A stretch of 42,007 nucleotides of DNA. Source: Thiorhodococcus minor. Its GTDB lineage: Bacteria; Pseudomonadota; Gammaproteobacteria; Chromatiales; Chromatiaceae. The stretch is from positions 1-42,007 of the forward strand of contig NZ_JAAIJQ010000049.1 of the NCBI RefSeq assembly GCF_010820565.1. The letters run 5' to 3'. A model generated the notes under the pieces. That model made no database searches, had not been told where the DNA came from, and worked only from the letters and a program-made list of their open reading frames with translations. This document shows positions 18,816 through 31,553 of the stretch, one piece after another. Each line of letters begins with the position of its first letter. Position 1 is the stretch's first letter. A program made the translations under genes and the position numbers.

Positions 18816-19429
18816 GGCTGCTCCGGAAGCAGGGTGGAGGCGTCCGCATAGACCGCCTTGAGGTCCTCGGCGACCGCCTGGCCGCTCTCGCTCGCCGGAA
18901 GCAGGGCGACTAGGTAGCCGCCCGGGCCGAAGAGAAAGAGGGTCGGCTCGGCATCGTCCGGCAGGCCGAGCGTGGCCCGGAGCCGGTCGATCTCCTCGCC
19001 ATCGCCACCGAGGATATGCAGGGCCGGTGAGAGCCGCGCAAAATCGCGAGCCAGGCCGGGGGCTTCAGCCGTTGCGACGAGGACGAGCTGCAGGCTACCC
19101 CTGAGCTTCGGCTGGTCTGCGACGCGATTGTAGGCATCGATGAGGCGCTGCACGCCCCGCTGACCCGATGCCTGGGCCAGGTCGCCGAAGGCCATGAGCG
19201 TCCAGCCCTTGGCCAGATGGCTCTGATCGAAGCGCTGGCCCAAGGCGTCTCGCAGGCTGAAGTTGGGGATGGCGCCGACCGGTCGAACCAGGACGCCGTT
19301 GATGCGTACCTGCTCGTCACCGCCGCGCTGATACCGATTCCCCCACTGGTAGCCGACCACGAAGAGCGCCATCGCGCCCAGGACCATGACCAGGCGGATC
19401 CAAAGGCTGTGGCGGTTGCGGAGAAACAT
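18812..19429 (-). CDS. Sco/SenC-like thioredoxin-fold membrane protein lacking the metal-binding cysteines
   Basis: 205 aa with one N-terminal membrane anchor (about residues 12-28) and a periplasmic domain. IPNFSLRDALGQRFDQSHLAKGWTLMAFGD has the Sco1/SenC or peroxiredoxin-like fold start. The place where Sco proteins carry CxxxCP reads FGDLAQASGQRG, without any cysteine; none occurs anywhere in the protein. It therefore cannot bind copper as Sco does or do thiol chemistry. TLFLFGPGGYLVALLP matches the family C-terminal strand. It begins 12 nt after the aminotransferase stop and overlaps psd. Family placement is from pattern only. Confidence 0.65.
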   Translation of the reverse strand: MFLRNRHSLWIRLVMVLGAMALFVVGYQWGNRYQRGGDEQVRINGVLVRPVGAIPNFSLRDALGQRFDQSHLAKGWTLMAFGDLAQASGQRGVQRLIDAYNRVADQPKLRGSLQLVLVATAEAPGLARDFARLSPALHILGGDGEEIDRLRATLGLPDDAEPTLFLFGPGGYLVALLPASESGQAVAEDLKAVYADASTLLPEQP

Positions 19430-19441
19430 CTCGGTCGCTAT

Positions 19442-20638
19442 CTAACGGCAGTCCGCGTCCTGATCGAGCAGGGCGCGCGCAGCGGAGATCGCGGCGCTGG
19501 CATCCGTATTGTGGCCCATCGCCCCCAGCTCGCTCGCGAAGGCGCTGATGCACAGCAGAATGTTTGCCGGGCGGCTGCTGTAGCCCATGAGTCCGATACG
19601 CCAGATCTTGCCTGCCAGGTCGCCGAGGCCGGCACCTATCTCCAGGTTGTAGCGGCTCAACAGCCGCGCGCGCAGGGCGGCCTCGTCGACGCCGGCCGGG
19701 ACGGACACGCTGTTGAGCTGCGGCAGGCGCTCAGATTCCGGGACCATGAGCTCCAGACCCAGTGCCTCCAGGCCTGCGCGCAGTGCCAGGTGGTGGTGGC
19801 GATGGCGCTGCCAGGCCTGCTCCAGACCTTCTTCCGACAACATCACCAGGGATTCGTGCAGGGCATAGAGCGCATTGACGGGGGCCGTATGGTGATAGGT
19901 GCGCTTCTGCTCGCCGCTCCAGTAGCCCATGACCAGGTTCAGATCCAGGAACCAGCTCTGCACCTTGCTCTTGCGGTCGCGGACCTTTTCCAGGGAGCGC
20001 TCGCTGAAGGTGACGGGCGCCAAGCCGGGGGTGCAGGAAAGACATTTCTGCGAGCCCGAGTAGACGGCATCCAGCCCCCAGGCGTCGACCTCGACCGGCG
20101 ATCCGCCCAGTGAGGTGACTGTGTCGACGATGGTCAGGCAGTCGTGCTGGCGTGCGATCGCGGCTAGGGCCTTGGCGTCGGAGCTAACGCCCGTGCTCGT
20201 CTCGGCATGCACGAAGGCCAGGATGCGGGCCTTCGGATGCTGCCGCAGCGCGCTCTCGACCTGCTCGGGATCGACGGCGCGGCCCCAGGTGCCTTGCACC
20301 ACGATGGGCTTGCCACCGGCGCGCTCGACGTTCTCCTTCATGCGCCCGCCGAAGACCCCGTTGATGCACACGACGACTTCGTCTCCTGGCTCTACCAGGT
20401 TGACGAAGCACAGCTCCATCCCGGCAGAGCCAGGCGCAGAGACCGGCATCGTCAAGGCATTCTGGGTGCGGAAGGTCTGCCGCAGCAGCGTCTTCAGCTC
20501 GTCCATCATGCCGACGAAGGCTGGGTCTAGATGCCCGATGGTGGGGCGGGCCAATGCAGCGAGAACCCGTGGGTGGACATCGGCGGGGCCCGGCCCCATC
20601 AAGGAGCGAGGAGGCGGATTGAAGGAGCGAATGGTCAT
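19442..20638 (-). CDS. Class V pyridoxal-phosphate aminotransferase (serine/alanine-glyoxylate type)
   Basis: 398 aa from the ATG at 20638; a longer frame to 20794 would run into msrB control sequence and lacks family similarity. [13 protein letters not shown] and [21 protein letters not shown] are typical of the family. The Schiff-base lysine is K198 in [15 protein letters not shown]. Related enzymes convert serine or alanine plus glyoxylate to hydroxypyruvate or pyruvate plus glycine, part of photorespiratory or serine-cycle-like metabolism; the exact substrate pair cannot be read here. First gene of the minus-strand cluster with the Sco-like gene and psd. It diverges from msrB across about 150 bp. 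Confidence 0.9.
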   Translation of the reverse strand: MTIRSFNPPPRSLMGPGPADVHPRVLAALARPTIGHLDPAFVGMMDELKTLLRQTFRTQNALTMPVSAPGSAGMELCFVNLVEPGDEVVVCINGVFGGRMKENVERAGGKPIVVQGTWGRAVDPEQVESALRQHPKARILAFVHAETSTGVSSDAKALAAIARQHDCLTIVDTVTSLGGSPVEVDAWGLDAVYSGSQKCLSCTPGLAPVTFSERSLEKVRDRKSKVQSWFLDLNLVMGYWSGEQKRTYHHTAPVNALYALHESLVMLSEEGLEQAWQRHRHHHLALRAGLEALGLELMVPESERLPQLNSVSVPAGVDEAALRARLLSRYNLEIGAGLGDLAGKIWRIGLMGYSSRPANILLCISAFASELGAMGHNTDASAAISAARALLDQDADCR

Positions 20639-20787
20639 GGTGGCCGTCCGGAGGTCTGTCAGCGGCCCGCGCAGGGCGTGGGCGGATGAATGCGAAGCGC
20701 GAGTGGGCAACGGAGTATAAGTGGCGCCCACCAGCGGCTCAAGGCAGTGGAGAACCGACCCGAGCCAGGGTCGATAGCGAGGTAGAG

Positions 20788-21189
20788 ATGACACGAAATG
20801 CGGAAAAGTCAGATGCCGAATGGCGGGCCGAGCTGACGCCCGAGCAATATCACGTTTGCCGGGAGAAGGGCACCGAGCCCGCGTTCACCGGCCAATACCA
20901 TGATCTTAAGTCCCCGGGTCTCTACCGCTGTAGCTGCTGCGGCGATCCGCTGTTCAGCTCGGAGGAGAAGTTCGACTCCGGCAGCGGCTGGCCGAGCTTC
21001 TGGGAGCCAGTGGATTCCGGCGTGGTCGAGACCGAGGAAGACCGCAGTCATGGGATGCACCGCACCGAGGTGCATTGCAAGAGCTGTGGGGCGCACCTCG
21101 GGCATGTCTTCCCGGACGGCCCGCGACCGACCGGATTGCGCTACTGCATCAACTCGGTGTCGCTCGCGTTCGAGCCCAGCGACCACTGA
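20788..21189 (+). CDS. msrB: Peptide-methionine (R)-S-oxide reductase MsrB
   Basis: 133 aa cytoplasmic repair enzyme that reduces methionine-R-sulfoxide in proteins. Zinc site: CSCC (Cys48, Cys51) and CKSC (Cys97, Cys100). The catalytic cysteine is Cys120 in [19 protein letters not shown] and [21 protein letters not shown] are signature segments. GAGG lies just before ATG 20788; the longer frame from 20686 has no family similarity in its extra 34 residues. Single gene, divergent from the aminotransferase gene. Confidence 0.97.
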   Translation: MTRNAEKSDAEWRAELTPEQYHVCREKGTEPAFTGQYHDLKSPGLYRCSCCGDPLFSSEEKFDSGSGWPSFWEPVDSGVVETEEDRSHGMHRTEVHCKSCGAHLGHVFPDGPRPTGLRYCINSVSLAFEPSDH

Positions 21190-21229
21190 TGCGGTGAGCC
21201 CAGACGTGCGCGGCGATCTGTCCCGCCGT

Positions 21230-21898
21230 CTAGCGGTTCGGGGCCGGTTGGTGCTCGCCGTCGCTCGGCTCGCTCAGCTCGGTCGGGATCTCGATCTCCA
21301 TTCCATCGTCCTCTACCGTGGGTCCATTGTCCGGCTCGGGCGCCTCCGGGCCGGTTCCCAAGAGGCCCATGGTGGCGTTCTGCCCGGGTACCTCGAAGCG
21401 CATCTCCGGCCAGATGGCAAGGCCCTTGGCGGCTGAGATGGTGCCGCCGGATTCCTGATCGATGGCAGTGCCGCTCAGGGCCGTCCGCACGATCATCGGG
21501 CTCTCGCCCCTGATGCCCGTCAGCTTCCCGGTGCCTCCGGTAATGGTGAACTTGCCCTTGCAGGCGCCGGGTGCGCCATCGCAGTTGAATTCGGTATAGA
21601 CATAATCGCCCGTCGGACTCTCCAGGGTGCAGTAGCCGTGCCCCTCCAGCTGGTTGGTCAGCACATGGATGATTTGGGTGGAGGGGCAGGTGAAGAGCGC
21701 GGTGTCGAAGAGGCCGTCGCCGTGCTCGATGTACATGATGCCCTCGAAGGTGCCGATGAACTGGAGCTTGTCCACCGCAACCTGAAAGAGCTGGCCGTTG
21801 GCTTCCCAGGGCGCCAGGATCTTTGCCGTTCCCTGCTCGGCGGCAGCCGGGATGGCTGGGAGGAGGAAGAGGAGAAGTGACAACGCGGTGCGCTGCAT
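21230..21898 (-). CDS. Exported protein of unknown function, beta-rich
   Basis: 222 aa with a clear signal peptide (MQRTALSLLLFLLPAIPAAA). GGAG lies seven bases before the ATG. The mature part is beta-rich with four cysteines (FTCPST, GYCTLE, NCDGAPGACKG) that could form two disulfides. KFTITGGTGKLTGIRGE resembles the strand-turn motif of allene-oxide-cyclase-like barrels seen in several bacterial secreted proteins, but this is weak. The last 35 residues are acidic and Pro-rich, probably disordered. I do not recognise the family. It is convergent with msrB, with 40 nt between stops. Confidence 0.7.
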   Translation of the reverse strand: MQRTALSLLLFLLPAIPAAAEQGTAKILAPWEANGQLFQVAVDKLQFIGTFEGIMYIEHGDGLFDTALFTCPSTQIIHVLTNQLEGHGYCTLESPTGDYVYTEFNCDGAPGACKGKFTITGGTGKLTGIRGESPMIVRTALSGTAIDQESGGTISAAKGLAIWPEMRFEVPGQNATMGLLGTGPEAPEPDNGPTVEDDGMEIEIPTELSEPSDGEHQPAPNR

Positions 21899-22071
21899 AG
21901 ATGCTCCGGCCGGAGGCGCGGTTGGTGGCTTGACTCCTTGACGATTCTAGGGCAGCGAGGCCGGGGCCGTCGATGGTGCGTTTTCGGCACCTGGCCGGCG
22001 CGTCGCCTCGGCAAATAGGCTAGATAGAGTGGTGACCGGCGTCAGGATCCTGGGTTAGATTGCGCGTCGCC

Positions 22072-22566
22072 ATGAATAACGAAAAGACAGCGCCCTCGCA
22101 GGCCGTGCTCGGCTGGCGCGAGTGGCTCGCACTGCCCGCGCTCGGCATCCCCTGTATCAAGGCCAAGGTGGATACGGGGGCGCGCACCTCGACACTTCAC
22201 GCCTTCTACGTCGACACCTTTCGGCGTCAGGGGCAGCTGTATGCGCGCTTTGGGGTCCACCCTGTGCAGCATCGCAGCGACATCGTCGTGCATGCAGAGG
22301 CGCCGGTCGTCGACCAGCGCAAGGTGAGCGATTCGGGCGGGCACCGCGAGGAGCGCTATGTCATCCATACGGCCGTGGCGCTGGGGCAGCTGCAGTGGCC
22401 GATCGAGCTGACTCTGACCAATCGCGAGACCATGCTGTTCCGCATGCTGCTGGGCCGCACGGCAATCGCTGGCAACGCCGTCGTCGATCCGGGGCAGTCC
22501 TTCCTAGCCGGGCGGATCCGACACCCCTGGGAGGCCTATGGTGCCGGGGCGCCGAGCGACCCCTAA
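22072..22566 (+). CDS. Retropepsin-like zinc-protease family protein (PF05618, RimK-associated)
   Basis: 164 aa from ATG 22072; a TTG at 22060 adds four residues. KVDTGARTSTLHA contains the DTG triad typical of this family, which has a retropepsin-like fold and is often encoded next to RimK-like ATP-grasp ligases. Other conserved parts are LTLTNRETMLFRMLLGRTAI and VDPGQSFL. Proposed role is cleavage or processing of peptide tags made by ATP-grasp enzymes (family-level idea of amidoligase systems; unproven). Here a circularly permuted ATP-grasp gene begins 161 bp downstream on the same strand. Confidence 0.85.
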   Translation: MNNEKTAPSQAVLGWREWLALPALGIPCIKAKVDTGARTSTLHAFYVDTFRRQGQLYARFGVHPVQHRSDIVVHAEAPVVDQRKVSDSGGHREERYVIHTAVALGQLQWPIELTLTNRETMLFRMLLGRTAIAGNAVVDPGQSFLAGRIRHPWEAYGAGAPSDP

Positions 22567-22727
22567 GCGCCGGGCTGCGGCGCTCGCGGGGCGGGATAGA
22601 CTTTGCGTGCCGCGCTCCAGCATACTGTTTCTCAACTGATGATCGCGACGCGCTTGGGGCTGCTGGGAGCGGCTGCTGCGGGGCGCGCGGCATCCCCGGC
22701 CGGCAGCGAGCTTCTGAGCGATAGACC

Positions 22728-24188
22728 ATGCGCATCGACTGGAACGATTATCCCTGCGACGACTTCTACGACGAGCTGGTGGCGGCCCCGGGCAAGGGGC
22801 GCGAGGCGGTCGAGGGCTTGCTGGCCGACCTGGAGGAGCTGGGGCCCGATGAGCTGGTCGCACGGCAAGAGGCCGCCGACGTGGCCATCAAGGAGATGGG
22901 CATCACCTTCACGGTCTATTCCGAGGAAGGCGGCACCATCGATCGAACCTGGCCCTTCGACATCATCCCCCGCATCATCCCGCAGTCCGAATGGGAGCGT
23001 GTCGAGGCGGGGCTCAAGCAGCGCGTCCAAGCGCTCAACCTCTTCATCGACGATCTCTACCACGATCAGCGCATCATCAAGGACGGGCTCTTCCCGGCCG
23101 AGGTGCTGGCCAAGTCGGTGAACTTCCGGCCTCAGTGCGTCGGCATCGACCCGCCGCTGCAGACCTGGGCCCACATCTGCGGGTCCGACCTGGTGCGCGA
23201 CGGGGACGGTACCATCTATGTGCTCGAGGACAACCTCAGGGTGCCCTCCGGCGTTTCCTACATGCTCGAGAACCGCCTGGTGACCAAGCGCGTCTTTCCG
23301 GAGCTGTTCGAGCACTATGCGCCACTGCCGGTCGACGACTATCCCTCGCAGCTCTTCGACACCCTGGCGGCCCTGTCGCCGCGGCCGGCGGACTATCCGG
23401 AGGTCGTGGTCATGACGCCGGGCATCTACAACTCGGCCTACTTCGAGCATGCCTATCTGGCGCAGCAGATGGGCTGCGAGCTGGTCGAGGGGCGGGATCT
23501 CTTCGTCGACGACCATGACTGCGTCTACATGCGCACCGTCGACGGCGCGGCGCGCGTGGATGTCATCTACCGACGGATCGACGACCTCTTCCTGGATCCC
23601 GAGGCCTTCCTGCCAGAGTCCGCCCTTGGCGTGCCTGGTCTGCTGCGGGCCTGGAAGGCGGGCAACGTCGCCTTGGCGAACGCGCCTGGGGCGGGCGTCG
23701 CGGACGACAAGGTCGTCTACGCCTTCGTCCCCGAGATCATCAAGTACTACCTGGACGCGGACCCCATCATCCCCAATGTGCCCACCTACCGCTGCATGGA
23801 GCCGGACGCGCTCGCCTACACCCTGGCGCACATGGAGGAGCTGGTGGTGAAGCCCGCCAACGAGTCGGGAGGGTATGGCATGCTGGTCGGACCCGCCTCG
23901 ACCAAGAGCGAGCGGGAGAAGTTCGCGGAGCTGGTCAAGAAGGACCCACGCAACTACATCGCCCAGCCCGCGCTCAAGCTCTCGACGGTGCCGACCATCA
24001 TCGGCCACAAGCTGGAGCCACGCCATGTGGATCTGCGTCCCTTCATCCTCTCGGCCGATCGGCAGCAGGTGACCATGGGCGGTCTCACGCGGGTTGCGCT
24101 GCGCAAGGGCTCTTTGGTCGTCAACTCCTCTCAGGGCGGCGGCAGCAAGGACACCTGGATCCTGCCCGAGCAGTCCGAGGCCAACTAG
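22728..24188 (+). CDS. Circularly permuted ATP-grasp family protein (DUF404/DUF407)
   Basis: 486 aa soluble protein. The run WPFDIIPRIIPQSEWERVE, LNLFIDDLYHDQRI, YVLEDNLRVPSGVSYMLENR and VVKPANESGGYGMLVG marks the circularly permuted ATP-grasp family, which carries the nucleotide-binding lysine and glycine loop in permuted order. Members are thought to form amide or peptide bonds on an unknown substrate and are nearly always encoded with an alpha-E protein, as here (34 nt downstream). Partners often found elsewhere, a transglutaminase-like protein and the Anbu peptidase, are not in this window. Product unknown. Confidence 0.92.
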   Translation: MRIDWNDYPCDDFYDELVAAPGKGREAVEGLLADLEELGPDELVARQEAADVAIKEMGITFTVYSEEGGTIDRTWPFDIIPRIIPQSEWERVEAGLKQRVQALNLFIDDLYHDQRIIKDGLFPAEVLAKSVNFRPQCVGIDPPLQTWAHICGSDLVRDGDGTIYVLEDNLRVPSGVSYMLENRLVTKRVFPELFEHYAPLPVDDYPSQLFDTLAALSPRPADYPEVVVMTPGIYNSAYFEHAYLAQQMGCELVEGRDLFVDDHDCVYMRTVDGAARVDVIYRRIDDLFLDPEAFLPESALGVPGLLRAWKAGNVALANAPGAGVADDKVVYAFVPEIIKYYLDADPIIPNVPTYRCMEPDALAYTLAHMEELVVKPANESGGYGMLVGPASTKSEREKFAELVKKDPRNYIAQPALKLSTVPTIIGHKLEPRHVDLRPFILSADRQQVTMGGLTRVALRKGSLVVNSSQGGGSKDTWILPEQSEAN

Positions 24189-24222
24189 GCGAGACGCCCA
24201 CTGATCTAACGGAGCGGATTCG

Positions 24223-25185
24223 ATGCTGTCGCGTGTTGCGGAAAACATCTATTGGCTGTCGCGCTATGTCGAGCGTGCGGAGAACACCGCGCGTATCGTC
24301 ACCGTGAACGCCAATCTGCTGATGGACCTGCCCAAGGGCATCGCGCCCGGCTGGCGCCCCTTGGTCGATATCACGGGCGCCAACACGCTCTTCGAGGAGC
24401 ATTACAAGGATTACGGTGAGCGCCAGGTGCTGAAGTTCCTGATCGGCGACGAGCGCCACTCTGGCTCCATTCTCTATTCGCTGGAGGCCGCCCGCGAGAA
24501 CTGCCGCACCATTCGCGACTTCGTCCCGCGCGAGGCCTGGGAGCTGCTCAACGAGCTCTTCCTCCATGCGCGCGAGCAGCTGCAGAAGGGGCTCACCAAG
24601 GGCGGGCGGCATAGCTATCTCAAGCACATCGTCCAGAGCATCCAGACCATGACTGGCATGCTCTCCGGGACCATGCTGCATGATCAAGGGTACGACTTCA
24701 TCCATGTGGGGCGCTTCCTGGAGCGCGCGGACATGACGACGCGCATCATCGACGTGCGCTCGGCCAGCCTCCTGCCAGCCGAGGCCACCGAGCTGCGCCC
24801 CTATGAGACGATCCAGTGGGTCAGCGTCCTCAAGTCGCTGACCGGCTATCAGGCCTACAGGCGCAGCGAGCAGATTCGGGTGCAGCGCGGGGCGGTGCTG
24901 CGCTTCCTGCTGCAGCACGATGCCTTTCCCCGCTCGGTCGGCCACTGTCTAGATACGGTGCGAGCGAGCATGGAGAAGCTCCCCAGGAACGAGGGTCCGC
25001 TGCGCGTCCACGGCCGCTTCAAGCGCAACCTGGAGGCCGTGGTGCCGGGGCGCCTGAGTCATCAGCAGCTGCATGCCTTCATCGACGAGCTCCAGGTCTG
25101 CGTCGGCGAGCTTCACGACGAGATCGCCAAGACCTGGTTCCCGCCGCCGCCCGAAGCCCAATCGCAGTCGCAGAGCCAGGGCTGA
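24223..25185 (+). CDS. Alpha-E domain protein (DUF403)
   Basis: 320 aa, almost wholly alpha-helical. It begins with the family hallmark MLSRVAENIYWLSRYVERAENTAR and includes LEAARENCRTIRDFVPREAWE and GRFLERADMTTRIIDVR. Family function is unknown; it pairs with the circularly permuted ATP-grasp protein in proposed peptide-synthesis systems. CGGAG precedes ATG 24223 at good spacing. A Gln/Ser tail (SQSQSQG) ends the protein. It is convergent with the yihY-like gene, stops 25 nt apart, with no obvious terminator between. Confidence 0.92.
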   Translation: MLSRVAENIYWLSRYVERAENTARIVTVNANLLMDLPKGIAPGWRPLVDITGANTLFEEHYKDYGERQVLKFLIGDERHSGSILYSLEAARENCRTIRDFVPREAWELLNELFLHAREQLQKGLTKGGRHSYLKHIVQSIQTMTGMLSGTMLHDQGYDFIHVGRFLERADMTTRIIDVRSASLLPAEATELRPYETIQWVSVLKSLTGYQAYRRSEQIRVQRGAVLRFLLQHDAFPRSVGHCLDTVRASMEKLPRNEGPLRVHGRFKRNLEAVVPGRLSHQQLHAFIDELQVCVGELHDEIAKTWFPPPPEAQSQSQSQG

Positions 25186-25210
25186 GCCAGCGGCTTGCTG
25201 ATCCTGCCGC

Positions 25211-26566
25211 TCAGGTCCGCGGCTTGGATGGTGCATCCAGACCGGCCGCGAGGTCCTTCAGCGTCAACCCCTCGAGGGCGTCGGAGAGTGCCGTTTCGAT
25301 CGCGGATTCGACCCGGGCCACACCTGGCTCAGGCGACGCCTCGCGAAAGCCCGACCTGGTTTCCTCATGGCTGCGCACCTGCTCGAGCAGCTCCATGACA
25401 GGAATGCCCTCGGGCGCGCGTGACAGCACGAAGGCGGGTTGCTCCATGCCCTGGGGCAGGGTCCGAAGGATATAGCCGGCGTCTTCCAGCATGCCGAGAA
25501 TGTGTCGGATATTTTCGTCCGGCAACTGGATGCGCTTGGACAGCAGCTCGCAGTCCCAAGGCGGCTCACCGGTCAAGTGGCGGTGCGTGATCTCCGCGGC
25601 GATCGACAAGGCCAAGCGCTCGCGCAGCCGGTTGCTGAGGCGCAGCTCGCGGCTCTCGATTGTCAGATATTCCGGATGCTGGTGATAGAAGGCCACGCTG
25701 GCGCCGATGAGCAGGATGAGCCAGCCCAGATAGACCCAGATCATGAAGAGCACCAGGATGGCCAGGCTGGAGTAGATTGCCATGTACCTGGTGGAGCCGG
25801 CCATGAAGTTGGAAAAGACCCCGCCGACGACCTCCCACAGCAGACCGGCGAGGAAGGCGCCGATCAGCGCAGAGGGGATGCGGACGCGCGTATTGGGCAC
25901 GAACAGATAGACGAAGGCGAAGGTCAGCGAGATCATCACATAGGGCGCGAGGACGCCTGTGATCTCGATCAGCTTGCTCATGGGCGTCATGTGCATGACG
26001 GACTGCACGAAGGTGCTGCTTCCCAGCGAGGCGGATAGGCCGACCGCTGAGAAGAAGAGCACGGGTCCGATCAGGAGCACGCTGAGGTATTGGGTGAATC
26101 TCTGCCCCAGGGGGCGGATCTCGGTCACGCGCCAGGCGTAGTTGAAGGCCCCCTCGATCTTCTGGATCAGCGAGATGACCGTGTAGAGCAGCACGGCCAA
26201 GCCGACCGACCCCAGCACGCCGACCCTCATGTTGTCCACAAAGCTGATCAGGCGCTGCGTGATCTCCTGGGCGGATGCTCCAAGCGGCTCGAGGAAGCCC
26301 ATCAGCAAGGGCTCGACCTGATTGTGGACGCCAAAGCCCTTGAGCACGGAGAAGCTCACGGCGAGCAGCGGCACCAGGGAGAGCAGCGTGGTGTAGACCA
26401 GGCTCATGGCGTGCAGGGACAGGTTGTCCTGGGTCAGGTCCCGCGTCACTGCGTAGAGTAGGCGCCCCATCCAGAGGAGCCTGGCCCGCCAGGGCGGAAG
26501 CTGTTGGAGGTCCGAGCCCCAGAGCAGATCATTGAGGCGTTTGGAGAGGGCAGGGGTGCGGTCCAT
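25211..26566 (-). CDS. YihY/BrkB-family inner-membrane protein with C-terminal winged-helix-like domain
   Basis: 451 aa. Residues 35-310 hold about six membrane segments with family motifs: LHAMSLVYTTLLSLVPLLAV, IEGAFNYAWRV and GSTRYMAIYSSLAILVLFMIWVYLGW. The cytoplasmic tail (about 320-450) has a helix-turn-helix-like region (CELLSKRIQLPDENIRHILGMLEDAGYI), as in longer members of the family. E. coli YihY (290 aa) lacks this tail. The family was once called ribonuclease BN, which is wrong; transport or envelope roles are proposed only. Divergent from the TlpA-like gene. Confidence 0.9.
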   Translation of the reverse strand: MDRTPALSKRLNDLLWGSDLQQLPPWRARLLWMGRLLYAVTRDLTQDNLSLHAMSLVYTTLLSLVPLLAVSFSVLKGFGVHNQVEPLLMGFLEPLGASAQEITQRLISFVDNMRVGVLGSVGLAVLLYTVISLIQKIEGAFNYAWRVTEIRPLGQRFTQYLSVLLIGPVLFFSAVGLSASLGSSTFVQSVMHMTPMSKLIEITGVLAPYVMISLTFAFVYLFVPNTRVRIPSALIGAFLAGLLWEVVGGVFSNFMAGSTRYMAIYSSLAILVLFMIWVYLGWLILLIGASVAFYHQHPEYLTIESRELRLSNRLRERLALSIAAEITHRHLTGEPPWDCELLSKRIQLPDENIRHILGMLEDAGYILRTLPQGMEQPAFVLSRAPEGIPVMELLEQVRSHEETRSGFREASPEPGVARVESAIETALSDALEGLTLKDLAAGLDAPSKPRT

Positions 26567-26888
26567 GGCTTCCAGTATGGCTCGACGCGTGGTTGCTCAA
26601 TTGTGACATGGACAGCGCCGCAGCGAGATTTTTGGCCTCAGCTTCGGCGCTGGTGGGATCCCGGATGGGTGTTCATCCTCGGTTGAGCCGTCGGCATCCA
26701 GCCCTCAGCCTTCAGCGGGGAAAATCGGGCACTTGCCTGCTGTCAATGCGCCGCTCGCGCCACCAAGGGCTCTCCCCCGAGACTCAGGCGTTTTCGGAAT
26801 GCCGCCGTCCAAGCGCTGGTGCCGGTGCACGGCGGCAGATCCCCGGGCAGCTCTACGCGTGGCGGCTTTACCAGAAGGACCCATCGCA
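26567..26888. other. Divergent intergenic region between yihY-like and tlpA-like genes
   Basis: No gene supported. The plus-strand frame of the downstream gene stays open back to 26733, but the extra 52 residues have no family similarity and precede a clean signal peptide. I see no clear promoter hexamers or operator-like dyad. Confidence 0.5.
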
Positions 26889-27419
26889 ATGACGTTCTCG
26901 AAGCGACTCACAACGACTCTTGCTCTCAGAGCCATCCTTGCGCTCTTCGCGACACTTCTGCTCGATCTTCAAGCCCTAGCGGGCGAGCTGATGCGAGTTC
27001 CGGGAAGGCCCATGGCAGCGGAGTTCGAGCTGAGCGCGCCGGACGGCAGCGTCCACCGGCTGGCCGACTATCGCGGAGCACCCCTCATCCTGAACTTCTG
27101 GGCGACCTGGTGTCCGCCCTGCCGGGCCGAGATGCCATCGCTGCAGCGTGCCCATGAGCAGCTTGCGCAGGACGGCATCGGCGTCCTGGCGATCAACGTC
27201 GGCGAGGACCCGGAGACGGTCGATCGCTTTCGGCAGGACTTCAAGCTCGATCTTCCACTCCCGATCGATACGGATACCAGTGTCACGCAGGCGTATCCGA
27301 TGCGGGGGCTGCCCACGACCTTCGTCATCGACGCCCAGGGTCGCCTGGCGTTGCGTGCCTCGGGCGAGCTGGCTTGGGATCACCCCGAGGTCCTCGAGCG
27401 GGTGCGTCGCTTGAAGTGA
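26889..27419 (+). CDS. TlpA-like periplasmic thioredoxin-fold oxidoreductase
   Basis: 176 aa from ATG 26889, with AGAAGGA (26873-26879) upstream. A signal peptide or anchor (residues 5-31, ending LQALA) is followed by a thioredoxin domain with NFWATWCPPCRAEMP (active Cys75 and Cys78) and a cis-proline loop GLPTTFVI. Such proteins reduce periplasmic disulfides, for example in cytochrome c or oxidase maturation, or act in general redox repair. Fitting for a strain with several c-type cytochromes, but no maturation gene is adjacent, so the partner is unknown. Confidence 0.9.
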   Translation: MTFSKRLTTTLALRAILALFATLLLDLQALAGELMRVPGRPMAAEFELSAPDGSVHRLADYRGAPLILNFWATWCPPCRAEMPSLQRAHEQLAQDGIGVLAINVGEDPETVDRFRQDFKLDLPLPIDTDTSVTQAYPMRGLPTTFVIDAQGRLALRASGELAWDHPEVLERVRRLK

Positions 27420-27838
27420 TCCTGCGAGCTGGCTCGAGCCAAGGTGGATCGAGCCCCAAGGCGCAAAGGGCGCGAAGCGGAATTGGGCGCTGATTGGCGC
27501 GCGTCCCGAGGCGCCTTCTTGATGAATGCTGCTGTCCGAGCCGGCCACGGCCTTGCTCCTCCAGAGGGTGCGCTCGAGCGGCGCCAGGGGTGTCGAAAAG
27601 GGCTTGACAAAGCCAGGCTTTCGGTCATCTGCGCGTCTCCGTCTCGCTCGTCGCTTGATCTCTCAAGTGACTGTTTCAAAAGCCATTTGATCTCATATCC
27701 CGTCTGGCTAACAAGCTCGCCTATCCGTCCCGAGGCTTCGATGGATTTTTCCGTATCTGCAGAGCGCGGCGCACTGGTTAGACTAGCCAGCCGTGCTGGG
27801 TCAGCCCAGTCAAATCCATTCAGTCTCACAGGGCATTC
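27420..27838. other. Intergenic region before dnaE with a repeat copy
   Basis: A GGCGCAAAGGGCGCGAAG segment (about 27460-27477) matches the dispersed repeat family at 2287-2433. A perfect TTGACA (27604-27609) sits inside the small palindromes GGCTTGACAAAGCC and AAAGCCAGGCTTT, but no good -10 lies 16-18 bp downstream. The 132-codon ORF (27444-27842) crossing it has no recognisable domain. Confidence 0.5.
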
Positions 27839-31414
<3,576 letters not shown>

Positions 31415-31553
31415 AATCCAGAAGCTCGGGTTGAGCCGCCAAGCGCACCAAGATCGCAAAGGGTCTGAATGCGTCGCGTAGGCGCAAAACTGGCCGCTGG
31501 AGGCTGGGAGCTGACAGCGCTTTGAGACTGACCTGCAGGAGGCCCTGGACCAT

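Noticed and set aside
27604-27632. TTGACA as -35 of a dnaE promoter
   Set aside because: No acceptable -10 lies 16-18 bp downstream and the hexamer sits inside small palindromes.
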